Below are positions 1 through 4,999 of a stretch of DNA of 7,900 nt, in pieces (position 1 is the stretch's first letter; each line of letters opens with the position of its first letter). The translations under genes were made by a program, and so were the position numbers. Origin of the DNA: Clostridia bacterium (GTDB lineage: Bacteria; Bacillota; Clostridia; TANB77; UBA1234). The notes under the pieces are model-generated. The model saw nothing but the letters and a program-made list of their open reading frames with translations. It did no database searches and was not told the origin of the DNA. Location: the NCBI GenBank assembly GCA_900753135.1, contig CAADXZ010000172.1, forward strand, positions 1 to 7,900, in the 5' to 3' direction.

Positions 1-626
1 GCTGGTGCTGTATATGTTGGCTTTAATTCTTGCATTATATATAATTGTTCTCCAACATGAGTATTAGTATTAACAACTTGCGATAAATACAATGCTACAA
101 CAGGCACAACAAACAAAATTAACATGGTCACAACTATTTGTGTCATTGTATTTCCAGATAGACTCATTGCAAGATTTGAAACTGTAAAAACAAACATATA
201 TGCTATAAACTGATATAAAAATACATCCCATATTAAAGCAGGAAATATTATCGATTCTGAAAAACTAGCAACAATAAAAGTGCAAATCAAGGTTATAAGT
301 TGTGTAGCTAATATAAGCAAAATTCCACCAAGCGTGTTAGTTGCGAACATTGATTTTCTGCTGATTGGCATAGAACACATAAAATCTACGCTATTTTTCT
401 TGTACACATACCCAAACAAACATAATGAAAAAATGAATGGTACAATATACATTCCAACAGCATTAATACCAGAAAGTTCAAAAAAGTTGTAAGCCTGATC
501 TGACGAAGTAGTCAATATTATAGTTGTAAATAATGGAACTACAAGCAAGAAAATCGTCAAAATCATTTTAGACTTCTTTAAGTTTTGCAATAAAAAATCA
601 AAATTAAACAACTTTGTTAAATTCAT
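1..626 (-). CDS. ABC-2 type exporter permease, YtrC/YtrD-like (partial, C-terminus off left edge)
   Basis: This is the membrane-spanning half of an ABC exporter working with the ATPase just upstream. The frame is open from the ATG at 624-626 to the window edge, giving 208 residues with no stop. Hydrophobic segments lie near residues 21-40, 57-75, 98-125, 128-150 and 160-182. Between the second and third is a short cytoplasmic stretch, SVDFMCSMPISRKSMF, of the kind seen in YtrC/YtrD-type permeases, where a SLPIxRKxLF-like motif precedes the next helix. The start codon lies inside the 3' end of the ATPase gene (23-base overlap). A GGAGG site at 636-640 sits nine bases upstream, so translational coupling is likely. 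The substrate cannot be inferred; relatives are linked to peptide antibiotics and cell-envelope stress. Family assignment is from pattern only. Confidence 0.8.
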   Translation of the reverse strand, partial: MNLTKLFNFDFLLQNLKKSKMILTIFLLVVPLFTTIILTTSSDQAYNFFELSGINAVGMYIVPFIFSLCLFGYVYKKNSVDFMCSMPISRKSMFATNTLGGILLILATQLITLICTFIVASFSESIIFPALIWDVFLYQFIAYMFVFTVSNLAMSLSGNTMTQIVVTMLILFVVPVVALYLSQVVNTNTHVGEQLYIMQELKPTYTAP

Positions 627-1500
627 AACCTAGCACCTCCATTTGATATATAAATATTTCTTCTAGAGTTAATGGTAAGAAATCTAAAATTATTGGGTTC
701 ATTTCAGACAACTTCTCTTCATATTTTTCTCTGTCGCCTTCCAATATTATAGTTGCAACACTTCCACTCTTTTTAAAGCTCAACACTTTGAAATCTTTGA
801 AAGTATCTTCATCAAAATCATTTTTCAAAGAAATCTGAATTTTGAACATATTAGTTTTCAATGTGTCAATCTCACTCTCGAAAAGAATTCCTCCCTTATA
901 TAAAAGCCCTAAATTATCACATATATCCTCAAGCTCTCTTAAATTATGACTAGACACAATAATCGTACAACCTTTTTCTTCCATTTTTTCAGAAATAGCT
1001 TTTTTAATAAAACTTCTCACAACAGGATCAATTCCATCAAAAGTTTCATCAAAAAACATATACTCCGCATTTGTTGCTAAAGCACAAATTATAGCAGTTT
1101 GTCTTTTCATACCTTTTGAAAAAGTTTCTATTCTCTGTAACTCATTTAAATTAAGGGTCTTTACCAATTTCATAGCATAATCAACATCAAAATTTTTATA
1201 TAATTTTGTGTAGAATTTTAGAGTATCTCTTATTGTATAATTTTTAAAGAAAAACAAATCATCTGGAACATATACAAACTTCTGCTTAATTTCCTCTTCA
1301 TCATTTAATTTTTTTCCATCAACTTCAATTGTTCCAGCATCTTTTGTGTATACACCCGTGATTATTCTCATAAGAGTTGACTTTCCAGCACCATTTGCAC
1401 CAATTAAACCATATATAGTTCCTGTTTTTATGGTACAATTTAGTCCATCTAAGACTTTTTTATCGCCAAAACTTTTGGTTAGTCCAGTAATCTTTATCAT
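604..1500 (-). CDS. ABC transporter ATP-binding protein, YtrB/BcrA-like
   Basis: This cytoplasmic ATPase (298 residues) powers the ABC-2 permease encoded downstream. Walker A is GANGAGKST at residues 34-42. The signature is FSKGMKRQ at 127-134 in place of LSGGQ. Walker B ends in FFDE with the catalytic Glu at 152, followed by a D-loop GIDP. The H-loop His is 185. The Q-loop Gln appears replaced by Asp in YVPDD near residue 80. The FSKGM signature and DExFDGxDP pattern are typical of the YtrB/BcrA branch, so they are family traits rather than defects. Residues from about 215 onward form the usual C-terminal accessory region. The start is supported by AAGGAGG at 1508-1514, seven bases from the ATG, and by a strong promoter upstream. 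It is the first gene of its operon and overlaps the permease gene by 23 bases. Export substrate unknown. Confidence 0.93.
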   Translation of the reverse strand: MIKITGLTKSFGDKKVLDGLNCTIKTGTIYGLIGANGAGKSTLMRIITGVYTKDAGTIEVDGKKLNDEEEIKQKFVYVPDDLFFFKNYTIRDTLKFYTKLYKNFDVDYAMKLVKTLNLNELQRIETFSKGMKRQTAIICALATNAEYMFFDETFDGIDPVVRSFIKKAISEKMEEKGCTIIVSSHNLRELEDICDNLGLLYKGGILFESEIDTLKTNMFKIQISLKNDFDEDTFKDFKVLSFKKSGSVATIILEGDREKYEEKLSEMNPIILDFLPLTLEEIFIYQMEVLGYEFNKVV

Positions 1501-1513
1501 ATATTAACCTCCT

Positions 1514-1530
1514 TAATACACATTGTATTA
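1514..1530 (-). repeat. Inverted repeat in the ATPase leader, abutting the Shine-Dalgarno
   Basis: TAATACA and TGTATTA (7-base arms, 3-base centre) lie between the operator and the AAGGAGG ribosome site at 1508-1514, sharing one base with it. It could be a second protein-binding site or a small leader hairpin that limits access to the ribosome site. It is AT-rich, so chance is possible. Confidence 0.4.
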
Positions 1531-1531
1531 T

Positions 1532-1545
1532 TTGTACTAGTACAA
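1532..1545. promoter_or_regulatory. Perfect palindromic operator TTGTACTAGTACAA
   Basis: This 14-base sequence is its own reverse complement. It begins at the last base of the ATPase promoter's -10 box and covers the expected transcription start, the position where a bound repressor would block initiation. TGTAC-TA-GTACA palindromes resemble the operators of YtrA-subfamily GntR repressors, which commonly control YtrB-like exporters. That link is inference from family knowledge. No regulator gene is present in the window. Confidence 0.7.
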
Positions 1546-1573
1546 TAGTATTACAGTTGTTTAATTTTGTCAA
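1545..1573 (-). promoter_or_regulatory. Sigma-A promoter of the ABC-2 exporter operon
   Basis: On the minus strand, the -35 box TTGACA (1568-1573) and -10 box TACTAT (1545-1550) are separated by exactly 17 bases. Transcription should begin near 1538, inside the palindromic operator, leaving a leader of about 38 bases before the ATPase start. Confidence 0.85.
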
Positions 1574-1579
1574 GAATAA

Positions 1580-1609
1580 TTTAAACACTCATAGCATTTT
1601 ATGTTTAAA
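1580..1609. repeat. Inverted repeat TTTAAACA...TGTTTAAA upstream of the exporter promoter
   Basis: Eight-base perfect arms (1580-1587 and 1602-1609) flank a 14-base centre. It lies seven bases upstream of the exporter -35 box, in the space between two divergent promoters. It has no adjacent T-run that would make it a clear terminator. A regulator site is possible but unproven. Confidence 0.35.
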
Positions 1610-1679
1610 ATCTTTCTAAATTAGTATGTACAACACATCATAAATATCACATATTTTTCATATGCATTATACAAATTAG

Positions 1680-1708
1680 TTGACATATTGTGAATACCAA
1701 TATATAAT
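1680..1708 (+). promoter_or_regulatory. Consensus sigma-A promoter of the FtsH-like gene
   Basis: TTGACA (1680-1685) and TATAAT (1703-1708), both perfect consensus, are separated by 17 bases. The spacer contains an inverted repeat, ATATTG/CAATAT (1685-1690 and 1698-1703, 7-base centre), that could be an operator. Initiation is expected near 1715, giving a leader of about 42 bases. A promoter this strong implies either high expression or repression by a bound factor. Confidence 0.88.
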
Positions 1709-1756
1709 TCTTTTGTCGTAAATTACTACTATGTGTCATAAGGGGGGTATTCCACT

Positions 1757-3208
1757 ATGAAAAATATCTTTTCCCGGATCTCGAAAGCTTGCTATGTATC
1801 AAAACTGGAAAAAAAGATTGAAAAGATGTGTTCAAAGTATCATTGTAGTTTCTCCTTTCCCATTCAGATTTCCAATAGCCTTGATGACATCATTGGCATG
1901 AACAGTGAAAAGGATGTTCTTCAGGATGCTCTCCTTTTCTTTAAGGAATTGACAGACTGTGAATCGTCTTTTAACATCCACCCAAATTCTAGATTTTTGC
2001 TCTTCGGTGCTCCTGGTTCTGGAAAATCTGAATTGGTGGCTGCACTTGCAAAAAGTGCTAGTGTTCCACTTTTCACAGTTCCTGGTCAATTGTTCGAACG
2101 ATTGAAGAAACAAGAAACTCTTGAAAAAGTTCTTGATACTATTTTTGATATTGCTGAATCCTTTGGAGATGGTATTGTACTTAATTTTGATGAATTCTGC
2201 CTTGTAATTGGGAATGAAAATTCTGAACAAGTAGCTATTCATATGGCAACTAGAATCAGAGAATGCCAAAATGTCGTTGTTTTCCTTTCTTCTTCCTCTG
2301 GCACCGCAATGTATTCTAAGGCACTCTTTGGTGACAATCTTTTCAATGTAAATAAAAGGATTGTTATTATGCCTCCTACTCTTGAAACTCGCGAGGCCTT
2401 GATTAAAAAATATTTTAATCAATTTGAAGCAGAAACTGATGAAAATGTGTCGGCTGAACGTCTGGCAAAACAAACATATGGCATGTACCCAAAAGATTTG
2501 GAATATCTTGTGCGTGAAACTATCTTATATGCTCGCAGGCAAGGTCATATTAAACTTACCTATCGTGATTTTAACGAAACTTTGCTTTTGATTGAATCTG
2601 GTGCGGAATATAATAAAATGACCGAAAAGGAACGTAATTCCACAGCATTTCATGAAGCTGGTCACGTTCTTGCTGGTTATTACTCCGATCCAGACTATAT
2701 CTTGGGTAGAGTTGAAATCACTCCGCGTGCAATGTCTCTTGGATTAACACAGGAAGAACAAGGTGAAGAAAAGTTCTGTATGTTTTGCAGTGAGCTTAAA
2801 AGTAAAATCATCTATTCCCTTGGTGGAATGGCTGCTGAAAAAATCATTTTTAATGAAACTTCTAGTGGAGTGTCAAGTGACCTCGAATCTGCTAATGCGC
2901 TGGCTCTTGCCATGGTTTGTGACCTTGGCATGAACGAACACATTGGTCCTGTCATCTATGATGCTGAATGTGGCGTGTCTTCTGAATATTTCATTACCGA
3001 ATTTGATAAAGAAATTCAAAAAACTATCAATGAACTTTATGCTACTGCTCAAGAAATCCTTTCTAAACATCTACCAGTACTCAATGCACTTGCAAAGGCA
3101 CTCTTGGAAAAAGAAGTACTTATGGGAGATGAAATTAAAGAAATCATTTTGAAGACTGAACCTGATGCAGAGAAAAATCGTAACTATTGTATTCAACCAA
3201 AAATTTGA
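1757..3208 (+). CDS. Soluble FtsH-like AAA+/M41 zinc metalloprotease with degenerate ATPase motifs
   Basis: This 483-residue protein resembles FtsH (peptidase M41), the ATP-driven membrane protease. FtsH usually has about 600 or more residues with two N-terminal membrane helices. Here the N-terminus is charged and has no hydrophobic segment, so the protein should be cytosolic. Walker A is GAPGSGKS (84-91) and Walker B ends in FDE (D145, E146). The second region of homology is eroded. The sensor-1 AATN equivalent reads SSSSG (178-182), and the stretch matching LRPGRFDR (191-198) has neither arginine finger. The aromatic pore-loop motif also looks absent near 113-119. The protease half is intact: HEAGH at 299-303 and a third zinc ligand, Asp375, in SSDLESA, followed by DLGMNEHIGPV. 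The start is backed by AGGGGGG at 1741-1747. The gene is richer in GC than its flanks and converges on an orphan gene, suggesting acquired cargo. A regulatory or conditional protease fits, but the target is unknown. Confidence 0.88.
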   Translation: MKNIFSRISKACYVSKLEKKIEKMCSKYHCSFSFPIQISNSLDDIIGMNSEKDVLQDALLFFKELTDCESSFNIHPNSRFLLFGAPGSGKSELVAALAKSASVPLFTVPGQLFERLKKQETLEKVLDTIFDIAESFGDGIVLNFDEFCLVIGNENSEQVAIHMATRIRECQNVVVFLSSSSGTAMYSKALFGDNLFNVNKRIVIMPPTLETREALIKKYFNQFEAETDENVSAERLAKQTYGMYPKDLEYLVRETILYARRQGHIKLTYRDFNETLLLIESGAEYNKMTEKERNSTAFHEAGHVLAGYYSDPDYILGRVEITPRAMSLGLTQEEQGEEKFCMFCSELKSKIIYSLGGMAAEKIIFNETSSGVSSDLESANALALAMVCDLGMNEHIGPVIYDAECGVSSEYFITEFDKEIQKTINELYATAQEILSKHLPVLNALAKALLEKEVLMGDEIKEIILKTEPDAEKNRNYCIQPKI

Positions 3209-3220
3209 TTGATTAACACA

Positions 3221-3256
3221 AAAAATAAGCTGTTCTAAAAAGAACAGCTTATTTTT
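3221..3256. terminator. Bidirectional intrinsic terminator between convergent genes
   Basis: A perfect 16-base-pair stem (3221-3236 with 3241-3256) closes an AAAA loop, with a GC-containing core AAGCTGTTCT. The A-run on one side and T-run on the other allow it to work in both directions. It ends the FtsH-like gene on the plus strand and the 163-residue orphan on the minus strand, whose stop codon is only five bases away. Confidence 0.92.
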
Positions 3257-3261
3257 ATTAC

Positions 3262-3753
3262 TTACCACCACCCAAGTTCTGCAGTGGCAAGTTCATTTCG
3301 GGCAATCTCTTTTGCTTTCCACGAATCAAGTGCATCATACTCACTTTCGAGAGTATGCAATGCCTCATGTTCAAACTGCCGACTATCGTGGCGAATTGCA
3401 CGATTCCCCCTCTTCTGAAGGACCTGACGCCAAACAACAGCCGGATGTTCAAACTTACGACGCTTCATGCGAATGTTTACCTTGCGACGCTTTGCACGAG
3501 CCCCACGCTCAATCACAACAACCTTGTTCTTAATCTCAGGGTCAGCTACTACATTCTGCAAAGGCAAAAAATCATTCACGTCTTCATCACAAAAAGCCTG
3601 TTTATTAGAACAAGCTTGCATCTTCTGCATAGTCTTATTCACAGGGAGCGAATACACCCAATGATAAAACAAAATGAACTCATCTGCAGAGACCAAATCC
3701 CTATTCCAACCCAAAGCACTTGCATACTCAGACTTACTCAACTGCTTGCCCAT
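3262..3753 (-). CDS. Orphan basic protein of unknown function (163 aa)
   Basis: I do not recognise this protein. It has no signal peptide or membrane helix and should be cytosolic. The N-terminal half (residues 1-75) is mixed, with SKSEYASALGWNRD near the start. A strongly basic patch, GARAKRRKVNIRMKRRKF, spans about residues 84-101 and could contact nucleic acid or a ribosome. The C-terminal third is predicted helical and acidic-to-mixed, ending in the unusual tail ELGWW. The gene is real by context: AGGAGG (3761-3766) lies seven bases before the ATG, a near-consensus promoter lies upstream, and a terminator follows the stop. One hand-counted 60-base line is 48% GC, against about 25% in the ABC-F gene. 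It converges on the FtsH-like gene and shares its terminator, so the two may have arrived together. Whether they act together is not shown. Confidence 0.78.
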   Translation of the reverse strand: MGKQLSKSEYASALGWNRDLVSADEFILFYHWVYSLPVNKTMQKMQACSNKQAFCDEDVNDFLPLQNVVADPEIKNKVVVIERGARAKRRKVNIRMKRRKFEHPAVVWRQVLQKRGNRAIRHDSRQFEHEALHTLESEYDALDSWKAKEIARNELATAELGWW

Positions 3754-3808
3754 ATATTGTCCTCCTAAAAAAAATTAAGTAGATTAAAAAGAACTAAGAA
3801 CAATTACT

Positions 3809-3837
3809 ATTTTAGCACCCATTGCATTTTATGTCAA
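3809..3837 (-). promoter_or_regulatory. Sigma-A promoter of the orphan gene, with extended -10
   Basis: On the minus strand, TTGACA (3832-3837) and TAAAAT (3809-3814) are separated by 17 bases, and a TG one base before the -10 box makes it an extended -10. Initiation is expected near 3802, giving a leader of about 50 bases. It points away from the Nudix promoter on the other side of the intergenic space. Confidence 0.87.
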
Positions 3838-3856
3838 CTGTAACTTTGCCAAAATT

Positions 3857-3880
3857 TATATTTTTGTATTTAAAAATATA
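3857..3880. repeat. AT-only inverted repeat between divergent promoters
   Basis: TATATTTTT and AAAAATATA (9-base arms, 6-base centre) occupy the -35 region of the Nudix promoter. A binding site for a repressor is possible, but the arms contain no G or C, so this could be background in AT-rich DNA. Confidence 0.3.
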
Positions 3881-3889
3881 TGATATACT
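3881..3889 (+). promoter_or_regulatory. Extended -10 promoter of the Nudix gene
   Basis: TGATATACT gives a TG-extended -10 box with TATACT at 3884-3889. No good -35 box sits 16-18 bases upstream. Initiation near 3895 would leave a leader of about 17 bases ending in the GGGGTGAT ribosome site (3899-3906). Confidence 0.6.
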
Positions 3890-3911
3890 TTCATTCAAGG
3901 GGTGATTTATT

Positions 3912-4310
3912 ATGATAAATGAAAAATCTGCTGGTTGCATTATTATAGAGAATGAAAAGATTCTCCTTGTAAAACAAACATCCGGAAATTGGGGCTTTCC
4001 AAAGGGGCATCTTGAGAAAGGAGAAAGCGAAACCGAAGCAGCAATAAGAGAAACAAAAGAAGAAACAAATTTGGATGTTACTATTCTAGATGAGAATAAA
4101 CGCTATTCTATCGAATATGATACAAACAAGGGCACACATAAAGAAGCTGTATATTTTTTAGCTAAAAAGACTTCTAATAATATAACTCGTCAAGAAAGTG
4201 AAATAACAGAAATTAAATGGTTTAACTTTGAAGAAGCTATCGAAACAATCAGTTTTGAAAATGCCAAAGAACTTTTAAAAAAAGTGCTTACTGATTTAAA
4301 GTTATTATAA
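3912..4310 (+). CDS. Nudix hydrolase, probable bis(5'-nucleosyl)-tetraphosphatase (asymmetrical)
   Basis: This small cytosolic enzyme (132 residues) hydrolyses a nucleoside diphosphate linked to another group. The Nudix box runs from G32 to L54: G32, E38, R46, E47, E50 and E51 match GX5EX7REUXEEXGU, and the metal-binding glutamates are all present. The usual glycine near the end of the box is Asn53. The preceding WGFPKGH (27-33) is characteristic of the asymmetric Ap4A hydrolase branch, which splits diadenosine tetraphosphate to ATP and AMP and limits this stress-associated nucleotide. Length is typical. The start is supported by GGGGTGAT six bases or fewer upstream. It is a single-gene unit with its own promoter and a hairpin terminator downstream. 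Exact substrate is less sure than the fold; a general nucleotide-sanitising Nudix enzyme is the alternative. Confidence 0.85.
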   Translation: MINEKSAGCIIIENEKILLVKQTSGNWGFPKGHLEKGESETEAAIRETKEETNLDVTILDENKRYSIEYDTNKGTHKEAVYFLAKKTSNNITRQESEITEIKWFNFEEAIETISFENAKELLKKVLTDLKLL

Positions 4311-4362
4311 AGTACTTCTACTTGTGAGTCCTTTATTTATTAGTGCAAGACTCGGTATAACC

Positions 4363-4430
4363 AAAAAGCAGAAAAACTTGAATCTATATGCAATCAATTA
4401 TTAGATTCATTTTAATTTTTCTGCTTATTT
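4363..4430. terminator. Long bidirectional hairpin terminator
   Basis: The outer stem pairs AAGCAGAAAAA (4366-4376) with TTTTTCTGCTT (4416-4426). After a small asymmetric internal loop, an inner stem pairs TGAATCTA (4379-4386) with TAGATTCA (4402-4409) around a 15-base loop. A T-rich tract follows on the plus strand and an A-run precedes it, so it can end both the Nudix gene and the oppositely oriented cyclo-ligase operon. Confidence 0.8.
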
Positions 4431-4442
4431 TATACTTTCAAA

Positions 4443-4985
4443 TTAATCACTTATTATCTGATTCATTTTTATATCAAACTCATCTACTTGTATTTCTTCA
4501 CAAATTATTTGCTCATTAAAACATATTCCTAATTTATAAATACTCTCACAGTCATGCAAATACCTGTCATAATAACCCTTTCCAAAACCTATTCTATTGT
4601 TAAAAGTATCAAAACAAACACCAGGAATTATCATAAGTTCTATATCGATTTTATTAACTAAACTTTCAGACTTTTCACACGGTTCAAACAACTTTAGTTT
4701 ATCATTAAACTCTAAATCACTTAATGAATTAACTTTATAAAATTCCATTATTCCATTTTCATAAGTTTTTGGAAAGGCAACAATTTTATTCAAATCCATT
4801 GCATATTCTGCAATTCTTTTTGTGTCTACCTCTTCATTCTTACTCGCGTATAGTGCTATAACTTTTGCGTTTTTAAATATATCTGTTTCTTTAACTTTTT
4901 CAAATATTATATCTGACTTCAATTGCTTTTGAGTTATACTATTCCTTATTAAGATATACTTTTTTCTTAATTCACTTTTATCCAT
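4443..4985 (-). CDS. 5-formyltetrahydrofolate cyclo-ligase (methenyltetrahydrofolate synthetase)
   Basis: This cytosolic enzyme (180 residues, normal for the family) uses ATP to convert 5-formyltetrahydrofolate to 5,10-methenyltetrahydrofolate, returning the storage folate to one-carbon metabolism. The N-terminal KSELRKKY (3-10) matches the family's KxxLRxxx start. NEEVDT (50-55) contains the glutamate of the substrate site. The diagnostic C-terminal block is IPGVCFD (120-126) followed by RIGFGKGYYDRYL (131-143), close to the canonical VPGxxFDxxGxRLGxGxGYYDRFL, with Lys136 in a usually glycine-rich loop. The start is 14 bases after the ABC-F stop codon, and only a weak GTGAG-like ribosome site is visible, so its translation may depend on the upstream gene. 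It is the last gene of the likely three-gene operon, before the shared hairpin terminator. Confidence 0.95.
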   Translation of the reverse strand: MDKSELRKKYILIRNSITQKQLKSDIIFEKVKETDIFKNAKVIALYASKNEEVDTKRIAEYAMDLNKIVAFPKTYENGIMEFYKVNSLSDLEFNDKLKLFEPCEKSESLVNKIDIELMIIPGVCFDTFNNRIGFGKGYYDRYLHDCESIYKLGICFNEQIICEEIQVDEFDIKMNQIISD

Positions 4986-4999
4986 TTTTAACTCACATT

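Noticed and set aside
280..492. Plus-strand ORF of 70 codons near the left edge
   Set aside because: It is antisense to the permease, whose hydrophobic segments, overlap with the ATPase gene and ribosome site are convincing.
604..1500. Non-canonical ABC signature (FSKGM) and missing Q-loop Gln as evidence of a dead ATPase
   Set aside because: These variants are usual in the YtrB/BcrA branch; Walker A, the catalytic Glu and the H-loop His are all present.
1832..2473. Minus-strand ORF of 213 codons inside the FtsH-like gene
   Set aside because: It is antisense to clear Walker A and Walker B motifs, has no family resemblance and shows low-complexity Phe/Lys/Ser-rich composition, so it is a shadow frame.
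3355..3768. Plus-strand ORF of 137 codons opposite the orphan gene
   Set aside because: It has no ribosome site or promoter and lies downstream of the bidirectional terminator. The minus-strand gene has a promoter, Shine-Dalgarno and terminator.
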